A stretch of DNA of 64,000 nucleotides from Nostoc sp. NMS2 (GTDB lineage Bacteria > Cyanobacteriota > Cyanobacteriia > Cyanobacteriales > Nostocaceae): positions 1-64,000 of the forward strand of contig NZ_JABXKH010000167.1 in assembly GCF_017115105.1 (NCBI RefSeq), read 5' to 3'. Both the position numbers and the translations under genes were made by a program. Below the pieces are notes generated by a model that did not search any database, was not told the DNA's origin, and saw only the letters and a program-made list of their open reading frames with translations. This document shows, piece after piece, positions 42,518 through 51,155 of this stretch (its first letter is position 1; every line of letters begins with the position of its first letter).

Positions 42518-43477
42518 ATGAGTTATGTCTTGGGAATAGATGGCGGCGGGAGCAAGACTATTTGTGTCTTGATTGATGATTCGCATCAAGTACTAGGTCG
42601 CGGTGAATCTGGATCATCTAATTATCAAAGTATAGGTATTGAAGCAACTTTAAAATCTATTAAATCAGCAATTAAAAATGCAGTTGATGAAGTAAAAATT
42701 ATAAATACTTTGAAGATTGACGCGATATGTTTGGGTTTAGCAGGTGTTGGACGGGTAGCAGATATCAAAGTAGTAAAAGGTTTAGTTAAAGAGTTGTATA
42801 ATCAAAATTTTCTACCTATTGTTTGGGCATTGCAACCAGCAAATATTGTAATTTGTAACGATGCTTTCATTGCTTTAGTTGGTGGAATTGGTCAGCCTGT
42901 AGGAATTGTGGTTGCAGCAGGTACTGGTTCGATAGTTCTCGGACGAAATCATCAGGGAGATATTAAGCGAGTCGGCGGCTGGGGTTATATTTTAGGAGAT
43001 GAAGGTAGTGCCTATAAAATTGCGATCGCAGGGATGAATGCAGCATTAAAATCTTATGATGGACGGGAAATGTCAACGAGTTTAATAGAGTATTTCAAAC
43101 ACCATCTTGATTTAGAAAATATAGAAGATTTAATAGAAGTAATATATCGGCGAGGATGGGGAGTTAAAAAGATTGCGTCTTTAGCACCAATTGTAGATTT
43201 TGCAGCAGCATCAGGTGATATAGTAGCGAATATCATAATTGATGATGCTGTCAAAGAGTTAGTAAAAGCTACATCTACAGTAATTGATGCAATTTTTAGT
43301 TCTGACTCAATTGTAGAAGTAGTTACAACAGGAAGTGTGTGGCGCGGTAGATGCAAGATCCATGATAGATTTGCAGAATCAATTGTTCACAAGTTCCCTA
43401 AAGTACAGGTGATTTTTCCCAGGTATGAGCCTGCTTACGGTGCTGGGTTATTAGCGTTGCAAACAACTCAAATTTGA
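42518..43477 (+). CDS. N-acetylglucosamine kinase-like (BadF/BadG/BcrA/BcrD ATPase family)
   Basis: A 319-residue actin-like ATPase. Phosphate motif 1 is LGIDGGGSKTICVLID, phosphate motif 2 is VVAAGTGSIVLGRN, with GGWGYILGDEGSAYKIA between. This pattern is typical of GlcNAc kinases (NAGK type) that make GlcNAc-6-phosphate, or MurNAc/GlcNAc kinases of recycling. It forms an operon with the AmpG-like permease, 11 bases apart. Confidence 0.85.
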   Translation: MSYVLGIDGGGSKTICVLIDDSHQVLGRGESGSSNYQSIGIEATLKSIKSAIKNAVDEVKIINTLKIDAICLGLAGVGRVADIKVVKGLVKELYNQNFLPIVWALQPANIVICNDAFIALVGGIGQPVGIVVAAGTGSIVLGRNHQGDIKRVGGWGYILGDEGSAYKIAIAGMNAALKSYDGREMSTSLIEYFKHHLDLENIEDLIEVIYRRGWGVKKIASLAPIVDFAAASGDIVANIIIDDAVKELVKATSTVIDAIFSSDSIVEVVTTGSVWRGRCKIHDRFAESIVHKFPKVQVIFPRYEPAYGAGLLALQTTQI

Positions 43478-43483
43478 CATTTT

Positions 43484-44224
43484 TCAGTTTGCAAATATGC
43501 GCTTCAAAAAAGTTATTATTTCAGACCAAGCTGCGGTGCTAGCACTAGAATCATAACGATAACCGTCGTCGCGCATGAATGTATGTTCTGCTTCATACAA
43601 GAAAACTTGGTGAGGTATGTTAGCATTCTCGATTGTTTTGATTATAGTTTGGCGATCGCTATCTGGTATATGAGGGTCAAGAGTACCAAACACCATTAGC
43701 ATCTCACCTTGGATTTCATTTACCCTCTGGATTGTATCAGCTACCTCTTTACCCAATTTCCCACTGGGAATGCCAGTAGGGTAACAGCAGACACAAGCCC
43801 GAATTTCGCTTTGAAATGCTGCGCGGAATGCTAAATGTCCACCAATACAAAAGCCGAGAGTGCCTATTTGATTTGGAGAAACCGCACTCTCTGTTTTCAG
43901 AAATTCAATCACAGCCAGGCAATCGGCATCATAATCAGCTACGGAGGTTCGACGCGCATCGTCATTACCCCGCATCCTTCCGATATCGTCTGGCTCAATT
44001 ACTAAACCAACTGGCTCTATTCGATGAAAAATTTCTGGAGCTGCTACTACATAGCCGTATCCTGCTAAATAGTTAGCTAGACGAATCATTGCATCGCCTA
44101 ACTGATAAATATCACTGTAGAAGACAATACCAGGGTATTTTCCTGCTGCTTTGGGAGCCGCAACATAAACACGCATCAAACTGCCATCTACTCTTAACTC
44201 AACATTGCGCTTAGTAATTTGCAC
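43484..44224 (-). CDS. Dienelactone hydrolase-family protein
   Basis: A 246-residue alpha/beta hydrolase. The nucleophile elbow is GTLGFCIGGHLA (Cys, as in dienelactone hydrolases), the acid lies in FGTLDPHIPD and the His in YEAEHTFMRD. The triad Cys-Asp-His is complete. These enzymes hydrolyse lactones or esters in the cytoplasm; the natural substrate in cyanobacteria is unclear. It converges with the kinase gene. Confidence 0.88.
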   Translation of the reverse strand: MQITKRNVELRVDGSLMRVYVAAPKAAGKYPGIVFYSDIYQLGDAMIRLANYLAGYGYVVAAPEIFHRIEPVGLVIEPDDIGRMRGNDDARRTSVADYDADCLAVIEFLKTESAVSPNQIGTLGFCIGGHLAFRAAFQSEIRACVCCYPTGIPSGKLGKEVADTIQRVNEIQGEMLMVFGTLDPHIPDSDRQTIIKTIENANIPHQVFLYEAEHTFMRDDGYRYDSSASTAAWSEIITFLKRIFAN

Positions 44225-44737
44225 TTTTTTATCTCCGTGTATATCAATATGGCATTTAGCGATCGCTTTATCGCAATAATCCGCTTAGAGATGCGTTAGC
44301 GTTGCGGGACGAAGTACAGCCCAATGCCATTTCGCGTTTTCAATATTGAACTGGTTGTAGTATTCTTCTACATTTTTCAAAATCTACAGAACGAAATTAT
44401 ATTAATTTATTGATAGTAAAAAAACATCGCAGATGATGACTGTTGGGAGCTAAGTACAGCTTTGCACAAAATCATGGCGAATTGAGGGTTGAAATTTAAA
44501 CGCAAAGGTTCGCAAAGGTAAAGGCAAAGGGGCGCAGAGAATTCGCTACGCATTAATGAAATGTTGTACTAAGTAAGTTGGTGCGAAAAAACCCAAGTAT
44601 GTTACGAAATGTAAATTGGATTAAAACCCTTACTAATGACAAAGGACAAATGACAGTCTTTGCCAGTTAGTTTTAATTGCGCCAACTTGCTTAAAAAAAC
44701 AAGCACAGTAAGGAACTCATCAATATTTAGGGGTTAA
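44225..44737. other. Intergenic region, no gene seen
   Basis: AT-rich, with a low-complexity stretch of caaaggt-like repeats at 44500-44540 (aacgcaaaggttcgcaaagg). It separates the biosynthetic cluster from the dienelactone hydrolase gene; no ORF of interest. Confidence 0.45.
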
Positions 44738-46252
44738 CTATTTCTGGGAAATTTTCAACTTCAATTCTTGTAAAAGTTCAGTGCTAATAGGTGATGTTGC
44801 CAGAATTGGATGTTTAATACCTCCCCAAATACTTCCAGTGCGGATACGATGAGAAACTAACACTTCAGGAATTTGACTAGATATTAAAACCTGTGGTGGT
44901 GCAAGTTGACCGATGGTTCGCGCTCTTTTGTAATGATATGATTCTGATAGAGCCAGATCCAGTTTTTCAGCAATAATTTCTGGGGTTTCTTTTGCCGAAT
45001 CTAATAATAAAATATAGTGGGGAGGATCGGCAATGGGCATCAAACTTTTAAAATTAATTTCTTGCAAATTCAATAGAGTCAGAGCATTATTTACAAAAGT
45101 TTCTTGCAACTTTTCGCCCACCAAATCGCTAACGGCTTGATTTCGTCCGAGAAACTCTAAACAGGGAGTGTGGCGATAGTAATGAGTTACCCGGATGCGA
45201 TCGCCAATTCGATAACGATACAATCCTCCTTTCTGCGATAAAATAATCGCGTATTCCTTGCCAATGTTGAGTTCATGTAAACCATGCAGGGAACCAGTCT
45301 CATCCTCGAACTCGAAATACACTTCATTGAGAACCGGCACACATCCCCCAGCTACAATCAACGGAATCGTTATTGGTGCTTCGGTTGCTAGGAGTCCTTT
45401 ACCTTGGATTAATACACCTGGAAATTGCAAACGCAATCCCTGAGCTTGATCTGCTGCATTGGCGCTATCCCAGCATGAAATCAGCTTCAAATTTGGCCAG
45501 AGTTGCATCCAGGGAATATTACTTTCGCACAGGTGTTGCAGGCGATAAGGTGAAATCCGATTGTGTAATTCTCTTCGCAATAAATCCTGATTTTCTTGAA
45601 TATATTTTAAATGTACTTGCAGAAAACTAGGACTCCAAATAGAAATAATTTCTAATTTTTCAGCCTCTAATAATGCCAAAGCGAGTTGATGTTTAAATAA
45701 GTTCGCGTCATGCAGCAGATTAAGTTTACTTGGCATTACCAACCAAGGACGCAAAAACCAACGCAACCAGCCATCTAAGTAATCTAAATCGTTCTGTAAA
45801 GTTTGGCTATCAGCTACATTTAATTGCGGCGAGATACAAGCATAAATCTTGCCTGTGGAAAATTTTGGGCCATGTACAATTAAATCATGCGCCCATACAC
45901 AAAATATTTGATTAAACGATCGCCGCAAAGATTGAGTATAAGGAATCCATTTCACTGCTCCACTACTACCAGAGGTTTTTTCATAGAACAAAATGGGTTC
46001 TGGTGTGAGGGAAATTTGCTGCTGTTTTTGATTTAACCAGGGTTCGAGTGCATCATAATCTACGATTGGTACACGCTGCCAATCATCTACAGAATGGATA
46101 CCTAAAGTTTTACCATACTCACTCTTGATTAGGCGATCGCAAATTTCCTTCTGTACAGATGTCTGCATTAACTCTGGGTTATCCAAAGCTTGATAAAATC
46201 GCTTCGTAGTTGGTGCAAGAATTTGCCCAAAAAGCTGAATAATCGGACGCAT
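44738..46252 (-). CDS. GH3-family acyl-adenylating amide synthetase
   Basis: A 504-residue protein of the GH3 (auxin-responsive promoter) superfamily, whose plant members adenylate carboxylic acids and join them to amino acids. The ATP-binding motif EKTSGSSGAVKWIPYT lies at residues 91-106 and GGLYRYRIGDRIRV in the hinge region. Its start overlaps the acyltransferase stop by one base, so it is the last gene of a coupled trio. In this context it probably forms an amide or ester in the pathway of the cluster; the acyl and amine partners are unknown. Confidence 0.85.
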   Translation of the reverse strand: MRPIIQLFGQILAPTTKRFYQALDNPELMQTSVQKEICDRLIKSEYGKTLGIHSVDDWQRVPIVDYDALEPWLNQKQQQISLTPEPILFYEKTSGSSGAVKWIPYTQSLRRSFNQIFCVWAHDLIVHGPKFSTGKIYACISPQLNVADSQTLQNDLDYLDGWLRWFLRPWLVMPSKLNLLHDANLFKHQLALALLEAEKLEIISIWSPSFLQVHLKYIQENQDLLRRELHNRISPYRLQHLCESNIPWMQLWPNLKLISCWDSANAADQAQGLRLQFPGVLIQGKGLLATEAPITIPLIVAGGCVPVLNEVYFEFEDETGSLHGLHELNIGKEYAIILSQKGGLYRYRIGDRIRVTHYYRHTPCLEFLGRNQAVSDLVGEKLQETFVNNALTLLNLQEINFKSLMPIADPPHYILLLDSAKETPEIIAEKLDLALSESYHYKRARTIGQLAPPQVLISSQIPEVLVSHRIRTGSIWGGIKHPILATSPISTELLQELKLKISQK

Positions 46253-46860
46253 TATTGCACCTTTTGATTAGGATAAAGATTGCTGGCTGCTGGTACATAA
46301 GAACCATCGCCAATGACTACACCGGGAGCAAGATTAGATCCGGCTCCCACAAAAACATTGCTGCCAATCTTGACTTTTTTGACATACAACATTAAATTTT
46401 GCTTGCGGGGTTTAATAATATGGGAGTATATACCGATACCATGCCCGATAACAACGCGATCGCCAATTTCTAACAAACTGCGATCGGCAATCTCCAATCT
46501 TGTTGTCCAGTATACATCTCGCCCCACTTTAGCACCCCACAAGCGTAACCAACAGGAAAATACCCCCGGAATCAGTCGCAGCACTGCTTCCAACACCGGA
46601 ATTGCAATATAAATTACCTGGATTTGATGACTACCCCACCAGGGACTATATTCTTCACTTTGTAGATAACTAACACCCTCACGCACAGGATAAACCCATT
46701 CATGCAAGCGATAAACTAGCACTGGTAGTCCATAAATAGAAAGGAAGACTGCCAGAATGCTGAAAATGTTGGGTGAATAAGCAAGGTAGACTATTGCTGC
46801 CCCGGTTAGCAATAATATAAAGGTGGGAAAAAACAATATAATTTTACTTAGAACTGTCAT
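46252..46860 (-). CDS. Left-handed beta-helix acyltransferase with membrane helices
   Basis: A 202-residue protein. Two N-terminal hydrophobic segments (IILFFPTFILLLTGAAIVYL and the next one) precede a hexapeptide-repeat domain (LEIADRSLLEIGDRVVIGHG, KVKIGSNVFVGAGSNLAPGV). These trimeric transferases acetylate or acylate alcohols and amines. It overlaps the GH3 gene by one base and the hydroxylase gene by four, forming a tightly coupled set. Confidence 0.78.
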   Translation of the reverse strand: MTVLSKIILFFPTFILLLTGAAIVYLAYSPNIFSILAVFLSIYGLPVLVYRLHEWVYPVREGVSYLQSEEYSPWWGSHQIQVIYIAIPVLEAVLRLIPGVFSCWLRLWGAKVGRDVYWTTRLEIADRSLLEIGDRVVIGHGIGIYSHIIKPRKQNLMLYVKKVKIGSNVFVGAGSNLAPGVVIGDGSYVPAASNLYPNQKVQ

Positions 46861-47609
46861 GAAAATGGAAATAAAAGTTTTTGAAACAAGTTTGATGAGC
46901 TAGGAATTCCGATTGTAAATGGCAAATTTTCGCTTTCATAATATGTTTTATGTAACTTATCCCAAATTTTAAGATTAGCGCCATAGTTATAATTGTGGAC
47001 TTCGCGGCAATGATGCCAAGCATGATCCTGTGGTAAGATTAACCAAGAAGATAAAAATTGATAAAGCCTGGTATTTAGAGGAATTATCAAGCGGCTATGT
47101 CTCCATAAATCTAACGCAGAAGTTAGACTAACTCCAAGTACATAACCTGTTGGATCGGCTAACAGATATAAAAATAAAGTGTGTATCCATAAATAAACAA
47201 TTAACAAACTTGTCCAAAGTGTGTTGCGAGAAGTTCCTAATACATCCATCTGAGTAACAGTATGATGGACTTGATGAACTTTCCACAACCATTGAGTATG
47301 TAATAAACGATGATTCCAATAATATAAATAATCAACAAAAACAAAATTGATAATAAAAGCTGGAATTAATGATACTTTTAAACTTCCTTGTTGAACAGGT
47401 AATAAATGTTGATATAGCGAATAAACTAAAGTAGCTTGTAGTAAGGGAATCAGGATTCCTTGAATCGTTAATCCTATACCATCTAGCAACCAATCCTCAC
47501 GACTTTTAACTTTGAGTTGAGTTCGTCCAACCTGATTGCTAATAGTCCAACCAACTAATCCGAGAAAAGAGCCAAAAATTAGCAATTGTGTAAAGTTATG
47601 TATTCCCAC
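46857..47609 (-). CDS. Sterol desaturase/fatty acid hydroxylase-family membrane enzyme
   Basis: A 250-residue membrane diiron enzyme. The eight-His pattern is present: WNHRLLH, KVHQVHH and DHAWHHCREVH. Several transmembrane helices surround these motifs. The family hydroxylates or desaturates lipids and carotenoids using O2. The stop overlaps the acyltransferase start (4 bases). The substrate is unknown but the context suggests a lipid chain. Confidence 0.85.
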   Translation of the reverse strand: MGIHNFTQLLIFGSFLGLVGWTISNQVGRTQLKVKSREDWLLDGIGLTIQGILIPLLQATLVYSLYQHLLPVQQGSLKVSLIPAFIINFVFVDYLYYWNHRLLHTQWLWKVHQVHHTVTQMDVLGTSRNTLWTSLLIVYLWIHTLFLYLLADPTGYVLGVSLTSALDLWRHSRLIIPLNTRLYQFLSSWLILPQDHAWHHCREVHNYNYGANLKIWDKLHKTYYESENLPFTIGIPSSSNLFQKLLFPFS

Positions 47610-47640
47610 TTTTAATTGCTCACACTGATTAATTACGAAT

Positions 47641-47774
47641 TACGAACTTGTACTGAGCGACTTGTGCCGAGCCTGTCCTGAGCGTAGCCGAAGGGCGAAG
47701 TCGAGGTAAGCCGAAGTATTACGAACTTGTACTGAGCGACTTGTGCCGAGCGAAGTCGAGGTAAGCCGAAGTAT
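47641..47774. repeat. Two tandem copies of the ctgagcgac repeat, one with an extra segment
   Basis: Copy 1 (47641-47720) contains the segment cctgtcctgagcgtagccga inside the unit; copy 2 (47720-47774) is the same unit without it. The pair sits between the hydroxylase and the first Rieske gene, splitting the cluster into sub-operons. Confidence 0.8.
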
Positions 47775-47794
47775 TACGAATTACGAATTATTTT

Positions 47795-48817
47795 TTAAAC
47801 CCAAAATGTAACTTTTACTGATTGATTTGGCAATAAACGCGGATCTTCTCCACGAGATATAGCTGCCATAATTGACTCTACAAATATATGAATTGTGTCC
47901 GCAGGCGTATTATAAAATTGTGTCCCGTATTTAGCGATCGCTTCTCCCTGAATACCCAAAATTTCCACGTCTTGGCGGATAATGTGTTGAGCAGTCCACC
48001 GCACAAAGGGACGTGCTAACTTATTCCAAATACCATAGTTGTAGGTGACATCTGTGTAAACCAGGGTTGAATTATCGGTTTCTGGAATAGATTGACTGGT
48101 AATGAATAAATGGCGATTGTGTGCCATTTTATACTCTACATAAGTAATGTTTGGCATATAAAAGCGATCGCTATGTTTAATCTCTGCACCCTGCAAATTC
48201 AGAAAACGGCTGTACCATCCCAGATTACTATTTTCGTTGCGATAATCCACCAAAACCGAACCATTGCAGCGTTTTACAGTCATCTCTAACTTTTGTTGGC
48301 GAGAAGTACGGAAAACACCAGGATGAACAAAAGCCGTATGGGGAATATCAATAAAGTTCTCAGCACAATTAGTAACATTATTAGCAAAACGGTTAATTAC
48401 CCGCACCGTTTCCCACCCTGCTTGTCCGTAGTGAGGCATAGAAAAGGGTTCAAAATCAACACTTAGGGTATCGGCTAACCGCACATAAACATAGCCATCC
48501 TGTTCTTTGGTAGCGTAACACTTGGCTTGACGCTGCGGGGAAGGTTTGAAATCATCTCCTTCGGCTGGAACAGCAATGACATTACCAACCCCGTCATATA
48601 CCCAACCATGATAGGGACACTGTAAAGCACCATTACATATTTTACCTGCGGATAGACGGCTATTGCGGTGTAAACAGCGATCGCGCAAAGCTACGGGTTG
48701 TCCATCTTCTCCACGAAATATCGCTAACCATTCTCCTAAAACGGTGCGTGGTAATACCTTGTTAGGTTGTAACTGTTCGCTGAGTGCGACAATATACCAG
48801 AAATCTGCAAATTGCAT
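47795..48817 (-). CDS. Rieske non-heme iron oxygenase (first of three)
   Basis: A 340-residue protein from the ATG at 48817 (MQFADFWYIVA, the family-like start; the ATG at 48883 adds 22 residues). The Rieske 2Fe-2S ligands are C48, H50, C67, H70 (RCLHRNSRLS ... CPYHGW). The catalytic mononuclear iron motif is ENFIDIPHTAFVH (Asp, His, His). The layout resembles pheophorbide/aromatic-ring oxygenases. It probably takes electrons from the ferredoxin encoded at 49601. Confidence 0.88.
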   Translation of the reverse strand: MQFADFWYIVALSEQLQPNKVLPRTVLGEWLAIFRGEDGQPVALRDRCLHRNSRLSAGKICNGALQCPYHGWVYDGVGNVIAVPAEGDDFKPSPQRQAKCYATKEQDGYVYVRLADTLSVDFEPFSMPHYGQAGWETVRVINRFANNVTNCAENFIDIPHTAFVHPGVFRTSRQQKLEMTVKRCNGSVLVDYRNENSNLGWYSRFLNLQGAEIKHSDRFYMPNITYVEYKMAHNRHLFITSQSIPETDNSTLVYTDVTYNYGIWNKLARPFVRWTAQHIIRQDVEILGIQGEAIAKYGTQFYNTPADTIHIFVESIMAAISRGEDPRLLPNQSVKVTFWV

Positions 48818-48956
48818 GGTGGGTGGGAGAGGGGAGAGAGCGATCGTATTTAAATTATGGCAATGTCTTGAGTAGAACTGCATTGCTGTATCTATCGAAT
48901 TCCAAAAGAGTTAATTTACAATTAAAAATGAGATAGCCTGAGATGGGAAAAGGATC

Positions 48957-49175
48957 ATGACATTACAACAATTGCAAAAGCAGGTATTAGAGTTACCAAT
49001 TAGCGATCGCTGGACATTAGTGCAGATTCTTTTGGAGTCGTTACAGCAAGAAACTAGTTCTGAATTGAAAAAGGGTAACTTATCCAGACTACGAGGAATT
49101 GCAAAAGGTACAGAAATATCAAGTGAAGATGTTGAAGTAGATTATATTAACTATCTGACTGAAAAATATCAATAA
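48957..49175 (+). CDS. Antitoxin-like small protein
   Basis: A 72-residue helical protein (TLQQLQKQVLELPISDRWTL VQILLESLQQE) typical of the small antitoxins placed before PIN toxins in cyanobacteria. It overlaps the next gene by one base. It is on the opposite strand to the surrounding biosynthetic genes, so the toxin-antitoxin locus is an insertion in that cluster. Confidence 0.75.
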   Translation: MTLQQLQKQVLELPISDRWTLVQILLESLQQETSSELKKGNLSRLRGIAKGTEISSEDVEVDYINYLTEKYQ

Positions 49176-49427
49176 TGCGAATTTTAATTGATACAAATGT
49201 TGTGCTTGATTTTTTGCAAGCGCGAGAACCTTTTGTAGAGGATGCGGCAAAAGTGTTTGCAAAAATTGATGCTGGTGAAATCGAGGGGTTTATTGCAGCA
49301 ACAACAATTACTAATTCTATTACATTGTCCGCAAAGCAGGGGGTGCGATTGCTGCTCAAGATGCAATTGCACAAATTCTGACAGACTTACATATTTGTGC
49401 AGTCGATCAATTGAAGCAAAAGATAAT
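49175..49427 (+). pseudogene. Truncated, frameshifted PIN-domain toxin
   Basis: Starts normally (MRILIDTNVVLDFLQAREPF, with the first PIN aspartate), then a frameshift near 49316 moves the family sequence YIVRKAGGAIAAQDAIAQIL TDLHICAVDQ into the next frame. The sequence then runs into an unrelated antitoxin fragment at 49428. The last aspartate motif is lost, so the toxin is dead. Confidence 0.8.
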
Positions 49428-49559
49428 TTACAGACGAAACGGAACCAACTTGGCAACAGGAATGCCTCTGTCAGAAATAATGATTTCTTCTCCATGCTCT
49501 ACCCTCAACAAAAGCTGTGAGAGATTCGTTTCAGCTTGATGGATATTTACAGTTTCCAT
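49428..49559 (-). pseudogene. Phd/YefM-type antitoxin, truncated
   Basis: A 43-residue frame METVNIHQAETNLSQLLLRV EHGEEIIISDRGIPVAKLVP FRL, the DNA-binding half of a Phd/YefM antitoxin (normally about 80 residues). The toxin-binding half and any toxin gene are missing. It converges head-on with the truncated PIN gene, so a deletion has joined two toxin-antitoxin loci. Confidence 0.75.
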
Positions 49560-49600
49560 GATTTTATTTAACTAAGTCTCTAAACTAAGTTTAACCAAAT

Positions 49601-49891
49601 TCACGCTTCCAGCTTAAAAATTTGAACATTACCTGTAACATTAACCTGACAAGCTAACCGCGTATGAGGATGATTAGCTGCTAACATCTCCAGCATTTCC
49701 TGTTCATCAGGTTGGGGAGGAGGAATATCACCAATAACCTCAACTAAACAAGTGCCACAAATACCAGTCCGACAACCAAACAAAACAGGTGAATTCTGAA
49801 TCGTGAGATGTTCAGACAAATTTTGATGACATTCCAGAGTGATAGTAACAAAATCACTTCCTGGAAACGATATCTTACATAAATCAGCCAT
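49601..49891 (-). CDS. 2Fe-2S ferredoxin (plant type)
   Basis: A 96-residue protein from the ATG at 49891. The cluster ligands are CRTGICGTC and the final Cys in RLACQV, spaced as in plant-type ferredoxins. It follows the AurF/CylC-like gene by 18 bases in the same direction and is well placed to feed electrons to the diiron and Rieske oxygenases of this cluster. Confidence 0.9.
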   Translation of the reverse strand: MADLCKISFPGSDFVTITLECHQNLSEHLTIQNSPVLFGCRTGICGTCLVEVIGDIPPPQPDEQEMLEMLAANHPHTRLACQVNVTGNVQIFKLEA

Positions 49892-49909
49892 AATACGCAA
49901 TAATTTTAC

Positions 49910-51115
49910 CTAAAAAACACTCTTCCATTCCTCTCTGCACCTCTGCGTCTCTGCGTGAGATAAAAACAAATTCTCTTGGTGTTCAAAACCTTGAAAAGCC
50001 CTTTTTTGAGTCGCCAAATATCGAGAAATTGAATTAGTAGCCATCAGTGACATATCCCGATTACGTTGCCAAATATAATCGAGTTTTTCAACATACACCT
50101 GATAAGATTTCATCGCCTCCTGATGAGTTGAAAAACTGCGCTGCAATCCTTCCGACTCCTCGGTAAAACAACGCCGCATCATTTCTTTAGCATCTTTGTC
50201 AGTCATCTCAAAAATTGGTGATCGCAACACACGATAAATTTTGCTATACAGCGCCGGCTCATACCAGAATATCCCATTTATCGCAGCAGAAAAATGAAAA
50301 TGATCGCGCTGACATCCCAGCAATCCTAAATTAGCTACCAGTCGCTCAAAAGCAGTTGGTGGTGCAAGGCAGGTGATAACATCATGAGATATAATTGTCG
50401 AACTATTGAAGTGAAAACTTTCATCCATAAAGTGATAATAAGAGACTTTAGCCGGAATGGGAGCAGCTTCAGGATGGGGATGTTTTTGATAATAATTGCT
50501 GAGTTTGTGCTGTACTAACTTGCCATTTAGTGTCCGCACTCCCCGTACAGTGAAATACTGACAAGCCAAAAAAGTATTATTCGCAGAAATTAGACCAAAA
50601 TATTGAAGTTGAATTTTTTTCCACCAAGTTTTTAGGGCATTGGTGTCAGCATAAACCATCGTTTCTGTAAAGGGGCCGCGCATGGGGTAGGTAAAGATAA
50701 GTTCCCCAAACAACGCTTGTTCAACCTGTTTGGCAATTGTGCGGAAGGCGTTAATGTGCGATCGCTCTTGGGAGGATTCCAAGTCTAATGTATCGCAGAT
50801 TAAGCGAAAATCTTCTTGAGCGTAAAGTCCGGTTGCACTGGTTTGATTGAAAAAGATAGTGGCAATTTCAGCAGAAACAATTTGTGAGTAGTAAGCTACC
50901 CAGTAAAGTTGGTTCAAAATTATCCGCTGATGTTGGCTAGACTGTTCCCATAAAGGTGTAGCATATAGCAGGGAAAATTCCTCTGGGTTCCAATACTCGT
51001 TTTGACAATCTTCATAGCGAAAATTGCTAACTGCTTCATCCATTAAAGCAGTATGATCTTGCTGTTTGTTGCGGGTGTGGTTAATTTGTAATTTGCGATG
51101 AATAGTTTTTTCCAT
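49910..51115 (-). CDS. AurF/CylC-like diiron oxygenase
   Basis: A 401-residue protein with a ferritin-like diiron site. Likely ligands are E83 (SAEIATIFF), E117/H120 (QERSH), and H228, E232, H235 (HFMDESFH), with the H-x3-E-x2-H spacing of AurF-type N-oxygenases. AurF oxidises aryl amines to nitro groups; the related cyanobacterial CylC enzymes chlorinate fatty-acyl chains. Which chemistry applies cannot be told from motifs. It lies between the ferredoxin gene and a second diiron gene. Confidence 0.75.
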   Translation of the reverse strand: MEKTIHRKLQINHTRNKQQDHTALMDEAVSNFRYEDCQNEYWNPEEFSLLYATPLWEQSSQHQRIILNQLYWVAYYSQIVSAEIATIFFNQTSATGLYAQEDFRLICDTLDLESSQERSHINAFRTIAKQVEQALFGELIFTYPMRGPFTETMVYADTNALKTWWKKIQLQYFGLISANNTFLACQYFTVRGVRTLNGKLVQHKLSNYYQKHPHPEAAPIPAKVSYYHFMDESFHFNSSTIISHDVITCLAPPTAFERLVANLGLLGCQRDHFHFSAAINGIFWYEPALYSKIYRVLRSPIFEMTDKDAKEMMRRCFTEESEGLQRSFSTHQEAMKSYQVYVEKLDYIWQRNRDMSLMATNSISRYLATQKRAFQGFEHQENLFLSHAETQRCREEWKSVF

Positions 51116-51155
51116 ATCCGTTTTGATTTAACGCAGAGATGAAGATTGATATTTA

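Noticed and set aside
49242-49520. 92-codon plus-strand frame
   Set aside because: Composed of out-of-frame reading of the broken PIN toxin and the antisense of the Phd fragment.
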